Positions 8,027-16,603 of a stretch of 64,000 nt of DNA are shown here, piece after piece. Positions within the stretch are counted from its first letter, which is position 1. Each line of letters starts with the position of its first letter. Origin of the DNA: Chitinophaga solisilvae (GTDB lineage Bacteria; Bacteroidota; Bacteroidia; Chitinophagales; Chitinophagaceae); contig NZ_JAABOK010000005.1 in assembly GCF_009928525.1 (NCBI RefSeq), positions 186,692 through 250,691 of the forward strand, read 5' to 3'. The notes beneath the pieces were generated by a model. That model had not been told where the DNA came from, did not search any database, and saw only the letters and a program-made list of their open reading frames with translations. The position numbers were made by a program, and so were the translations under genes.

Positions 8027-11000
8027 TTGGAAATGATGTATGAAAGCACAGATAGCCAACAACTGAAAACATTCGGATTTTACCTGTTGCGACTGCCATT
8101 GCTGCCCTACACAGCTATAACGTCGCTGCACGAAAAAGGCCCGGAGGATATTGCTGCATTATCCGCAGCAATCAGGGATATCTATGCTCAACCGCTGTTA
8201 CAGGAAGCCATCTACCTGGCCAGCCCCGAATTACATCAACTGCTTTTACAATGGCTCTCAGAAAATACTGCCCTGAAACCGCATAAAGAACAGAAACTGC
8301 TGCTCACCCTGTATAAATACCTGCTCAGGATGAGTACCCGTTGCACGCCTTACGGCCTGTTCGCGGGATGTGCGGCCGGCGCCACCGGTACCGACGCTAC
8401 AGCAATTACTTTTTCAGGTGATGACGCCGAAAAAGTAGCCAGGCTGGATATGCACTATTTAACCGGTATTGCCGGAGAATTACTGCAGGACAGCGAAATT
8501 GCCGACACACTGACCTATCTGCCCAACACCAGCATTTACCGCGTAGGCAACACCTACAGGTACTATGAGTCTCAGTGGAAAGATAACAGACGTCATTATT
8601 TTCTCAGCACTTTCTCTCATACACCATACCTGGAAGATCTTCTGGATACAGCCAGACACGGCGCGTCCATGCAGGAACTTACAGCAGTACTTACTGCCCT
8701 TGATGTGCCGGATCAGGACGCAGCGCGCTATATCAGCACACTGATTCAAAATCAGATACTCGTATCGGCCTTTCATCCAACAGTCACAGGCCCGGACTAC
8801 CTGTCCCGCCTGTTGACAAAACTTGACAAATCGGCATTGCCCGGCGTTTACCCAGCTGTACTTCAGTCAGTACAGCACCTCCTTTCAACACCCGGAACCG
8901 GCATATCCCAATATAGCCGTATCCGTGAGCAAATTCAGGAACATTTTCCCGCCTTGTCAGCTAAAGACCTGATTCAAATCGATTTGTTCCACAGCACACA
9001 ACGAAACCAGATTTCATCGGCTGCCATGACTGCGCTGACAGCCAATCTGCAACAACTGAGCTTCCTCAACACGGGCCGGCTGTCAGATGATCTGGTACAG
9101 TTTAAAAAGAAATTTACAGATCGCTATGAAAACCGGTTAATGCCGTTGATGGCCGTACTGGATACCGAAAGCGGTATTGGGTACGGACTCATCAGCGGAG
9201 ACAAAACCAGTTACACCCCCCTGGTAGACGACCTCATGATCCCCGGCGCCAATGGCACCCCGCAAACCAGCTGGACCAGCTTCAACAAACTGGTGCTCGA
9301 CAAATGCATGCAGGCCCTGTCTTCCCAGGCGTATACTGTCACCCTTACAGACAAAGACATTCAGCCTTTTGTCCCGGCAGACGGGCATGCTACCATGCCC
9401 GCTGCCGTGAGCATTCTCGGTACCCTGATAGCCTCAGGACCGGAAGCACTGGATAACGGCGATTTTCAGTTCATCCTGAAAGCATTCAACGGACCCGGCG
9501 CCCTGGCGCTGCTCGGAAGGTTTGCTGTTAATAACCCCGCACTGACTTCCCGGATGCAAGCCATCGCAGACTATGAAAGCGATTTACATCCGGATAGCAT
9601 CATCGCCGAAATCGTACACCTCCCTGAAGGACGTATCGGTAACGTGCTGCTCAGACCGCAGCTCTACAAATATGAAATACCTTTCCTCGGCAACGCCAGC
9701 GTTGACAAGGAATTCAGAATACACACAGATGACCTGTACGTCACCGTAAAAGATGACCGTGTAGTACTCATCTCCCGTAGTCAGAACAAAGAAATTATAC
9801 CGCGGCTTACCAGCGCCCATAACTATGCGGACGGTCAGCCTGTTTATAAGTTCCTCTGCGACCTGCAGCATCAGGATGCGCCGTTTAACGTTAACTGGGA
9901 CTGGCTCGTTATGCAGCAGGCATCTTTCCTGCCCCGCGTAAGCTATAACCAGGTAATCCTGAAGCGCGCCCAATGGCATCTCTTCAGTAAAGAATTTACC
10001 AGCCTGCTGGAAATAACCACGCCGGCTGCAGCTTTACTCACGCTCCGGGATAAATATAAAATGCCCGCTGCCGTAGTAATGTCAGAAGGCGACAATGAAC
10101 TGTTCCTCGACCTGTCCTGCGTACTGGCACAACAGCTGCTCGCAGACAAATTGCAGAAACATGATGTAATCCTGTTCGAATCCCTGATGGAAGAAGATCA
10201 GCTGATTACCAACAAAAAAGGTAGCTATTGCAACGAAATAATGATACCGTTGCAGAATACCGCCTACACAAGAGTCTCAGCCGCCACCGCTGCTGCACCA
10301 GACCACGCGTTATCGCTCACGCGTACGTTTGCACCCGGCAGCGAGTGGCTTTATGCTAAAATATATTGCGGCCCCCGCTGGATGGATAAGCTGCTCACCC
10401 GTGAACTGCAGCCCCTCATTGCTGAGCTGCAACACGATGGAATCATTGACAGCTGGTTCTTCATCCGCTTCCAGGACCCAGGCAACCACCTGCGCGTGCG
10501 CTTCCACCTGCCCGACAGCCGGCAGCACAGCCAGCACGTAATCAACAGGTTGCAGGAAGTATTCGAAGAATACCTGGATCAGGGAATTGTACACAGTATT
10601 CAGCTGGATTCCTATATACGGGAGATAGAACGCTATGGCGCCGCCACCATGCACCTGACTGAAACATTTTTTCATCAGGACAGTGAAATGGTTTTGCAGC
10701 TGCTGCCATTCATCCAATCAGCACCGGAAGATGCCCGCTGGATGTACGCGTTAAAAGGCGCTGATGGTATACTGGAAGATTTTGGTTTCAGCATGACCGC
10801 CCGGCAGCAATTGCTGCAAACAATGCAGCAAGGCTTTTTCCGCGAATTCAACGGAGACAGCAACCTGCAGTTTCAACTGAATAATAAATACCGTCAGCAT
10901 AGCAGTACCATAGCGGCACTGCTGGGCAATACACCCGACGCAGCCCTGCTGCCGCCGGCAGCAATGGAAATTTTTCACCGTCGCGCAGTAAGCGGCAGGC

Positions 11001-11200
11001 CTGTATCCGGACAGTTACTGTCCTTGTCAGAAGTGCCTGTACAGCGACTGGTGGCAGATTACCTGCATATGTTCCTCAACAGGCTGTTCGTAGCCAACCA
11101 GCGCATGCATGAGCTGGTGATCTACCACTACCTGCTGAAATATTACACCAGCATACTGGCCAGGGAAAAAGCCCGGCCGGAAAAGCATCTGATTCCGTGA
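8027..11200 (+). CDS. Class I lanthipeptide dehydratase (LanB), full length
   Basis: A 1057-residue protein; the frame opens at TTG 8027, with ATG codons at 8033 and 8036 as equally likely starts. The N-terminal glutamylation domain carries the family signature YLLRMSTRCTPYGLFAG (about 98-114). The C-terminal elimination domain (SpaB_C, thiopeptide-type, from about 770) shows SEWLYAKIYCGPRWMD, FFIRFQDPGNHLRVRF and YIREIERYGAATMHLTE. Full-length LanB enzymes use glutamyl-tRNA to activate Ser/Thr of a precursor and eliminate glutamate, leaving Dha/Dhb. Both domains being present predicts complete dehydration. The obvious substrate upstream has no cysteine. No canonical LanC, protease or transporter gene lies beside it in this window. 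Confidence 0.93.
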   Translation: MEMMYESTDSQQLKTFGFYLLRLPLLPYTAITSLHEKGPEDIAALSAAIRDIYAQPLLQEAIYLASPELHQLLLQWLSENTALKPHKEQKLLLTLYKYLLRMSTRCTPYGLFAGCAAGATGTDATAITFSGDDAEKVARLDMHYLTGIAGELLQDSEIADTLTYLPNTSIYRVGNTYRYYESQWKDNRRHYFLSTFSHTPYLEDLLDTARHGASMQELTAVLTALDVPDQDAARYISTLIQNQILVSAFHPTVTGPDYLSRLLTKLDKSALPGVYPAVLQSVQHLLSTPGTGISQYSRIREQIQEHFPALSAKDLIQIDLFHSTQRNQISSAAMTALTANLQQLSFLNTGRLSDDLVQFKKKFTDRYENRLMPLMAVLDTESGIGYGLISGDKTSYTPLVDDLMIPGANGTPQTSWTSFNKLVLDKCMQALSSQAYTVTLTDKDIQPFVPADGHATMPAAVSILGTLIASGPEALDNGDFQFILKAFNGPGALALLGRFAVNNPALTSRMQAIADYESDLHPDSIIAEIVHLPEGRIGNVLLRPQLYKYEIPFLGNASVDKEFRIHTDDLYVTVKDDRVVLISRSQNKEIIPRLTSAHNYADGQPVYKFLCDLQHQDAPFNVNWDWLVMQQASFLPRVSYNQVILKRAQWHLFSKEFTSLLEITTPAAALLTLRDKYKMPAAVVMSEGDNELFLDLSCVLAQQLLADKLQKHDVILFESLMEEDQLITNKKGSYCNEIMIPLQNTAYTRVSAATAAAPDHALSLTRTFAPGSEWLYAKIYCGPRWMDKLLTRELQPLIAELQHDGIIDSWFFIRFQDPGNHLRVRFHLPDSRQHSQHVINRLQEVFEEYLDQGIVHSIQLDSYIREIERYGAATMHLTETFFHQDSEMVLQLLPFIQSAPEDARWMYALKGADGILEDFGFSMTARQQLLQTMQQGFFREFNGDSNLQFQLNNKYRQHSSTIAALLGNTPDAALLPPAAMEIFHRRAVSGRPVSGQLLSLSEVPVQRLVADYLHMFLNRLFVANQRMHELVIYHYLLKYYTSILAREKARPEKHLIP

Positions 11201-11201
11201 C

Positions 11202-11217
11202 GGATCACCGGTGTGAT
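11202..11217 (+). terminator. Short hairpin just after the dehydratase stop
   Basis: GATCAC, loop CGGT, GTGATC begins 2 bases after the stop codon and is followed by TCTCTGAAATTTC. The T-run is poor, so termination here is only possible. A second imperfect stem (CAGGGCCGCC TTCT GGCAGCCCTG) at 11422-11445 could also end the transcript. Confidence 0.4.
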
Positions 11218-11541
11218 CTCTCTGAAATTTCTACCATAAAATATTAATTAACAATGTCATTATTGAAAAACGATTAAAACATGTTAACCTAAAAATATTT
11301 ATCTGAGAAAACCCTTTTGAGATACCGGTGCATGTACCAGATATTCCGGCAAGCGGATGTCTGGTATGCACCAGGTGTTTCAACGACGAAAGATTCTTAT
11401 TGGAATACTGCTTCATATAACCAGGGCCGCCTTCTGGCAGCCCTGATCTTTAAATTTCAGACACAGTTTAAATAAAACGTTTCCTTTTGAATTTATCTTC
11501 ATTAGCAGTTTTATTAACGTGTAACCTAACAGTCATAAGCA

Positions 11542-11697
11542 TTAATCATGGTCATGTCCATGACCGTGGCCTTTTAAATTTTTTATTTTATTATTTGAGA
11601 TTTTGTTTTCAATCGGGAGTGCTTCCCCACTTAAATATCCCAGAGGCAATTTTGATGAGTCACAAAATCTCAAATAAAAAAATAATAACGTCTTCAC
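11542..11697 (-). CDS. Possible His-rich mini-ORF
   Basis: A leftward frame of about 51 residues opens at a GTG (11697) after a stop and ends with NLKGHGHGHDHD before TAA. The alternating Gly/His/Asp tail resembles metal-binding tails and His-rich peptide tails, and the neighbouring rightward gene is a TonB receptor. Against it: no ATG, no ribosome binding site, and it reads through an inverted repeat. Treat as speculative. Confidence 0.2.
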   Translation of the reverse strand: MKTLLFFYLRFCDSSKLPLGYLSGEALPIENKISNNKIKNLKGHGHGHDHD

Positions 11698-11753
11698 TCA
11701 AATACCCTGGCGGAAAGACAGCCCTGCCTGATCAGCCACAATATCTCAAATAA
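11591..11753. repeat. Three copies of a 16-base word, two inverted
   Basis: TTATTTGAGATTTTGT at 11591-11606 is matched perfectly in inverse by ACAAAATCTCAAATAA at 11662-11677, and a third copy with one mismatch lies at 11738-11753. The first two can form a long AT-rich stem with a 55-base loop. They fill the region upstream of the TonB receptor gene; function unknown. Confidence 0.7.
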
Positions 11754-11867
11754 GAAAAAATAGGCAAATCCCAAATGTTCCGCATCGCGTAAAACAGTTT
11801 CCCAATCTCGTAAATGTTATCATGCTATAGCATTTTACATTTGCCGGGCAATTCACATTTACCTAAG

Positions 11868-13952
11868 ATGTATAAATATTTATTACTGCTAACCTGCATA
11901 ATGCGGGCAGGGGCTTCGTTTGCCCAAACTGATACCGCCGGCGCAAAAGCGCTGCAGGAAGTAGTGGTAACCGCTACCCGCAATGAACAGCTGGTTAATA
12001 AAGTCCCTATTCCTGTTACCATTATTAAGAAAGCACAGATTCAATCCATGGGCGCTGTATTGTTGCAGCAGGTGCTGGCAGAGCAGACAGGTTTGTTTAT
12101 CACTTCCAACCACGGAACCGGCATACAGATGCAGGGACTGGAAGCAGAATATACCCTTATCCTGCTCGACGGCGAACCGCTGATAGGCCGTACCGCAGGC
12201 ACGCTCGACCTTTCCCGGATTGTTGTCAGCAATATAGAAAGGATTGAAATCATTAAAGGGCCTGTGTCTTCCCTGTATGGCAGCGATGCGCTCGCCGGCG
12301 TAATCAATATTATCACCAGTACCAAACGTAAAGAAGGCGTTACCAGCGCTACTGCCAGACTGGCCACCAATAACACCTATAACCTGGACGCAGGTACGAA
12401 AATTCCCTTTTCCAAAGGCCTGTTTTCTGTCAATGCGAACTATTATAACACCAACGGCTATACGCTGGGAAAGGAGAATACATCACCTACCGTATCGCCG
12501 TTTCATGCCGTTACGCTGCAGTCGCGCTGGCAGCAGGACTGGAGCGATAAATGGCAGAGCGTTCTCTCTGCCCGCTACTTTGATCAGCGCTATAACAGCT
12601 TCTTTCAGGAGTCAAAAGGTATAGTAGACGACAAAGGAAAAGAACAGGATGCCAACGTATCCCTCAACATCAGGAATACGCCGGGCAAACGCTTCTCGCA
12701 GGTGCTGCGCCTGTACTATTCCCGCTACGCCACCCGCGAAGATATGCTGTACCGGCAGGATCAGCGCGTATACGACGCCTCCTGGTTTACGCAGCAATAC
12801 CTGAAACCGGAATACCAGGCCGACTGGCAGCTGCATCCGCAACATCAGCTCACAGCAGGTATCGGGTATATCCATGAATCACTGGAAGCAACCCGCTACG
12901 ACGAGAAGATGGCATTCAACACCGGTTATCTCTTTCTGCAGGAAAACTGGAAACCAGGCGATAAGTGGAATGTCTTGCTGGGCGGTCGTTTCGATACCCA
13001 TAACCAGTATCCTTCCCAGTTCAGTCCTAAATTATCCGTATCCTATAATTTTCATCCCAACTGGCGCGTACTTGCTTCGGCAGGCCGCGGCTACCGGGCG
13101 CCCGACTTCCGCCAGCTATACCTGCACTTCAACAACGCAGCGGTAGGATATACCGTGGCAGGTACCAAACTGGCGGTGGATATACTGAAAGAGATGCAGG
13201 CCAGAGGAGAAATCAAACAGCTGAATATAGATGTCAGCCAGCTGAAAGATCTGGATGCTGAAAGCTCCTGGTCATACAATGCGGGTATTCAGGGTAAACC
13301 TTTCAGTACCACCGCCACCAAAGTGAATTTCTTCTATAATAAAGTCAATAACCTGATAGATACCCGGGCAATTGCCGAAAAAACAAACGGACAAAGGGTT
13401 TTCAGCTATGTAAATGTAAAAAGTATCACGACCTACGGCGCCGAAGCCGAAATCAGTCAGTCGCTCTTCAAATGCTGGCAGCTCTCCGGCGGCTATCAGT
13501 ACCTGCGTACACTGGATAATGAACTGTATAATAAAGTGAAAAATAAAGAAGTATATACCGTTGACGAGCAAACGAAAGAAACCCGTGCATTGAAGCGCAG
13601 CGAGTATTTCGGGTTGTTCAACCGCTCACATCATACGGCAAATTTTAAAGTATCGTATATCCATTCCCGTTTGGGTATTGATGCTAATGCCCGTGTGGTA
13701 TACCGCAGCAAATACGGATTCACGGATGAGAATGGCAACAACACCCCCGATACGAAAAATGAATTTGTTCCCGGCTATGCTACGGTGAATGTGGCTGCTG
13801 CCAAATCCCTGTTCCGCAACCAGTTACGTTTGCAGGGAACCATCGAAAATCTGTTTAATTACACGGATCCTCAGCATATTTCAACAATGCCCGGCAGACT
13901 GTATTCCGTTGGTCTTACCTGGAATTTTTATCACCTGAACAAGCACAATTAG
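11868..13952 (+). CDS. TonB-dependent outer-membrane receptor (probable haem receptor)
   Basis: About 694 residues from the ATG at 11868, chosen because it starts a good signal peptide (MYKYLLLLTCIMRAGASFAQ); an in-frame ATG at 11814 would add 18 residues ahead of it. The TonB-box-like EVVVTATRNEQL is followed by a plug domain (QVLAEQTGLFI, LILLDGEPLIGR, IERIEIIKGPVSSLYGSDA, GVINIITS) and a beta-barrel with the conserved GRGYRAPDFRQLYL and the terminal strand LYSVGLTWNFYH. The next gene encodes an HmuY-like lipoprotein 5 bases away, the arrangement of HmuR/HmuY haem acquisition systems in Bacteroidota. Haem is therefore the favoured ligand, but that is inferred from the neighbour; no ligand residue was identified. 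Confidence 0.88.
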   Translation: MYKYLLLLTCIMRAGASFAQTDTAGAKALQEVVVTATRNEQLVNKVPIPVTIIKKAQIQSMGAVLLQQVLAEQTGLFITSNHGTGIQMQGLEAEYTLILLDGEPLIGRTAGTLDLSRIVVSNIERIEIIKGPVSSLYGSDALAGVINIITSTKRKEGVTSATARLATNNTYNLDAGTKIPFSKGLFSVNANYYNTNGYTLGKENTSPTVSPFHAVTLQSRWQQDWSDKWQSVLSARYFDQRYNSFFQESKGIVDDKGKEQDANVSLNIRNTPGKRFSQVLRLYYSRYATREDMLYRQDQRVYDASWFTQQYLKPEYQADWQLHPQHQLTAGIGYIHESLEATRYDEKMAFNTGYLFLQENWKPGDKWNVLLGGRFDTHNQYPSQFSPKLSVSYNFHPNWRVLASAGRGYRAPDFRQLYLHFNNAAVGYTVAGTKLAVDILKEMQARGEIKQLNIDVSQLKDLDAESSWSYNAGIQGKPFSTTATKVNFFYNKVNNLIDTRAIAEKTNGQRVFSYVNVKSITTYGAEAEISQSLFKCWQLSGGYQYLRTLDNELYNKVKNKEVYTVDEQTKETRALKRSEYFGLFNRSHHTANFKVSYIHSRLGIDANARVVYRSKYGFTDENGNNTPDTKNEFVPGYATVNVAAAKSLFRNQLRLQGTIENLFNYTDPQHISTMPGRLYSVGLTWNFYHLNKHN

Positions 13953-13957
13953 TTTAT

Positions 13958-14557
13958 ATGAGAAAACAACTTACACTTTTATTATCTGTGGTACTGATTG
14001 CTTCCTGCAGCAAGAGCGATGATGATAAACCTGCCAACACCGGCGGCAACGGCCGTCCCGGTACTGTAAAGGTAATATCCAATACGGCTGTCAATGTAGA
14101 TGCTGATGCCGGTAATAAAGGCACTTTTACTTTGTATAACCTCGCTGAAAATAAAGTTGTTCCCAACAGTGATTCCGCTACAGCCAAATGGGATATTGGT
14201 TTCAAGGCTACCACCATCATTATTAACGGTGGAGTGAGTGGTCCGGGAAAGGCATCCGCACAGGTAGTTTCCGGCATTTACAATGACATGGGTACGGCGC
14301 CGGAAGCTGGATACAAAGTTGATGAAGCCGCTGCAAAAGCTATCACCGGCTGGTATTCCTATAACATGGATACGCATATCATTTCACCAGTAGCAGGCAA
14401 GTTTTTTGTCCTGAAAACAGCTGACGGGAAATATGCCAAACTGGAAATATTCAGTTACTACAAAGATGCGCCCAACCCGCCGGTAGCTACTTCCGCCAGC
14501 AGATACTATCATTTCAGGTATGTGCTGCAACCCGATGGATCCGCTTACTTTAAATAA
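13958..14557 (+). CDS. HmuY-like haem-binding lipoprotein
   Basis: A 199-residue lipoprotein: signal MRKQLTLLLSVVLIASC with the lipobox cysteine at 17, then an acidic, Gly-rich linker. The body has the HmuY-family pattern TFTLYNLAENKVV, AKWDIGFKATTIIINGG and GKFFVLKTADGKYAKLEIFSYY, ending in ASRYYHFRYVLQPDGSAYFK. HmuY proteins sit on the outer membrane and hand haem to the TonB receptor. It follows the receptor gene after 5 bases and precedes the DUF6607-like gene by 34, so the three are probably one transcript. Haem-ligand residues are not conserved across the family and were not assigned. Confidence 0.85.
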   Translation: MRKQLTLLLSVVLIASCSKSDDDKPANTGGNGRPGTVKVISNTAVNVDADAGNKGTFTLYNLAENKVVPNSDSATAKWDIGFKATTIIINGGVSGPGKASAQVVSGIYNDMGTAPEAGYKVDEAAAKAITGWYSYNMDTHIISPVAGKFFVLKTADGKYAKLEIFSYYKDAPNPPVATSASRYYHFRYVLQPDGSAYFK

Positions 14558-14591
14558 TCTGCATCATATATAACCATTCAACTCATAAGTC

Positions 14592-15539
14592 ATGAACAAG
14601 ATACTGACACTCACACTTGCCGGCGCATGCCTCTCCCTGAGCGCATTTGCGCAGAAAAAACCGGCTGACAGGTTACAACAGGATAAAGCAGCTATTAAGA
14701 ATATGTGCGGTTGCCATGATGTGACATTTGAATATACCGAAACATTTCCGGCAGACAGCTCCTATAAGCCCAAAGGGTATCATAAAATTATCGATGCCGT
14801 TGAATATATCACGGTAGCTGATGAAACACCCGGCCGCATTGTATTACAGCACCTGCTGATAGCCGGTGAAGATGTAATCAAGCACTGGACGGAAGACTGG
14901 CAGTATGAAAATCAGACGCTGCTTGCTTACGATAAGGATAACCAGTGGAAGAAAATACAGCTGCCCGCAGCACAGGTTAAAGGACAATGGACGCAGAAAG
15001 TATTCGGCGTGGATGATGAGCCGCGTTACGAAGGCTCCGCCACCTGGGTACATGCTGATGGCCGCCACTATTGGGAAGGCAGCAGTGATGCGCCTTTGCC
15101 ACGCCGGGAGTACACCACCCGCAGCGACTACAACGTGCTGCACCGCATCAATCACCACGAAATCACCGCCAATGGCTCTGTTCATGAACAGGATAATCAG
15201 AAAATCCTGAGAGAAAACGGAAAGGATAAAGTACTGGTAGGAGAGAAAGGAGTAAATACCTACGCACGTATAGATGAGGGCAGATGTAAAGAAGCGAAGG
15301 ACTGGTGGGAAAAGAACAAAGCCTTCTGGGCACTTGTCCGCAAAGGATGGGATAAAGTATATGGCAACAATACTACCATCAACCTGCAGAAAAAAGTTAA
15401 CAATGAACCATTGTATAAAGTTATGATGGCGCTGGAAAAGAAAGCGCTGAACAAGGAACTGGGTGGCGAGGCACTGGAAAAGGAAATAGCAACAACCCTG
15501 CAACAGTTCGCTACCGGAAAGGATGTGAGTCTGAAGTGA
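14592..15539 (+). CDS. DUF6607-like secreted protein
   Basis: A 315-residue exported protein: signal MNKILTLTLAGACLSLSAFA, then a mature part starting QKKPADRL. The sequence AAIKNMCGCHDVTFEYTETF, the Trp-rich KHWTEDWQYENQTLLAYD and RREYTTRSDYNVLHRINHHE match what I recall of DUF6607, a Bacteroidota family of unknown function often next to HmuY genes. The CGCH pair near the N terminus could bind metal or haem, which is speculation. Third gene of the putative haem-uptake operon, followed directly by a strong terminator. Confidence 0.75.
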   Translation: MNKILTLTLAGACLSLSAFAQKKPADRLQQDKAAIKNMCGCHDVTFEYTETFPADSSYKPKGYHKIIDAVEYITVADETPGRIVLQHLLIAGEDVIKHWTEDWQYENQTLLAYDKDNQWKKIQLPAAQVKGQWTQKVFGVDDEPRYEGSATWVHADGRHYWEGSSDAPLPRREYTTRSDYNVLHRINHHEITANGSVHEQDNQKILRENGKDKVLVGEKGVNTYARIDEGRCKEAKDWWEKNKAFWALVRKGWDKVYGNNTTINLQKKVNNEPLYKVMMALEKKALNKELGGEALEKEIATTLQQFATGKDVSLK

Positions 15540-15560
15540 CTAACGAGTTGATTTGAAAAC

Positions 15561-15590
15561 ACCGCAGTTATTCCTGACTGCGGTTTTTTT
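15561..15590 (+). terminator. Rho-independent terminator of the haem operon
   Basis: ACCGCAGT, an 8-base loop, ACTGCGGT, then a run of seven T. Perfect 8-base stem, 20 bases after the DUF6607-like stop. Confidence 0.92.
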
Positions 15591-15668
15591 ATTTCCCGCC
15601 GGATGATAACCTGATGATTGTCCTGTTAAACCATTGCTTTGTCCTATCCTTCTCCTTCGCTTCCGGCT

Positions 15669-15676
15669 TAACTTTG
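15669..15676 (+). promoter_or_regulatory. Bacteroidota -7 box before the methyltransferase
   Basis: TAACTTTG followed by CAGC matches the TAnnTTTG -7 consensus, 40 bases before the methyltransferase ATG. A well-spaced -33 TTTG is not evident. Confidence 0.5.
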
Positions 15677-15715
15677 CAGCAGTTAATCTCTCTCTTTAAA
15701 TAAAAATATATCACT

Positions 15716-16345
15716 ATGAGCCAGAAGTGGGACGAAAGATATAAAAGTACAGATTTTGCCTATGGTACCGAACCTAATGTATTCTTCAGGGAGTGGCTGC
15801 CAGCATTTACGCCCGGCTCTATATTAATGCCGGCAGACGGAGAAGGTCGCAACGGCATATTTGCAGCGCAGACAGGCTGGAAAGTAACTTCCTGCGATTT
15901 CAGTACGGAAGCGCGCAGCAAAGCCATGCTGCTGGCCCGTGAAAAGCAGGTAGCGCTGGAATACCTGGTAGGCGATTTCAGCCTGCTGTCATTTCAGCCG
16001 GCTTCCTTCGATGCCATCGGGCTCATCTACGCGCACCTGGATAGCCCCGACAAATCCGTATTCCACCGGCAGCTCAACGGGTATCTCCGGCCCGGCGGCA
16101 TCATTATTCTGGAGGCCTTCAGCAAGCAGCACCTGCACTATAAACAGCTTAACCCTGGTGTTGGCGGCCCCGGCGACCTGCAGAGCCTGTACTCCAAAAC
16201 CGAGATTACTGCCGATTTCCATAACTATGACATACTGCTGCTGGAAGAAGAAGTGATTTTTTTACAGGAAGGAAGTTTTCATGTGGGAGAAGGCGCTGTA
16301 GTAAGGTTTGTAGGAAGGAAGCGTGGAGACGATGTAACCAGATAA
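15716..16345 (+). CDS. Class I SAM-dependent methyltransferase (TehB/thiopurine type)
   Basis: A 209-residue soluble methyltransferase. It opens MSQKWDERYKSTDFAYGTEP, the WDxRY...YG start of TehB-like and thiopurine methyltransferase-like enzymes; the SAM motif I region reads ILMPADGEGRNGIFAA and a post-I acidic residue follows in VTSCDFSTEA. PGGIIILEAF is a typical strand-4/5 motif. The substrate is not readable. It is a single gene with its own -7 box and no operon partner. A CCCTGG/CCAGGG hairpin about 95 bases downstream lacks a T-run. Confidence 0.85.
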   Translation: MSQKWDERYKSTDFAYGTEPNVFFREWLPAFTPGSILMPADGEGRNGIFAAQTGWKVTSCDFSTEARSKAMLLAREKQVALEYLVGDFSLLSFQPASFDAIGLIYAHLDSPDKSVFHRQLNGYLRPGGIIILEAFSKQHLHYKQLNPGVGGPGDLQSLYSKTEITADFHNYDILLLEEEVIFLQEGSFHVGEGAVVRFVGRKRGDDVTR

Positions 16346-16603
16346 GTTGAGGTAAATGATAAACCGGAACTCCCGGATATGATCCCCCCCTGCCCCCCGC
16401 AGAAAGATTGTTACTGCCATAATTTTAGAGTAACTTGCCGCCCTGGAATAAACCAGGGCTGGTGGCAATTATGCCGGATCGGACTGATAAGCATCACCCG
16501 CCTGTATTCCGGACATGTGTTCAGTACAACACATATTTATACCTATGATGTCTGAATGCAACCATGTCCCGCACACTAAACATAAATACAACCGTCATAC
16601 AGC

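Larger units (their letters stand above)
11201..11867. other. Intergenic region before the TonB receptor
   Basis: No convincing protein gene. It holds the hairpins after the dehydratase gene, the speculative His-rich frame and the three-copy 16-base repeat described separately. A rightward 88-codon frame (11487-11753) lacks an ATG start and protein-like composition. Confidence 0.5.
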
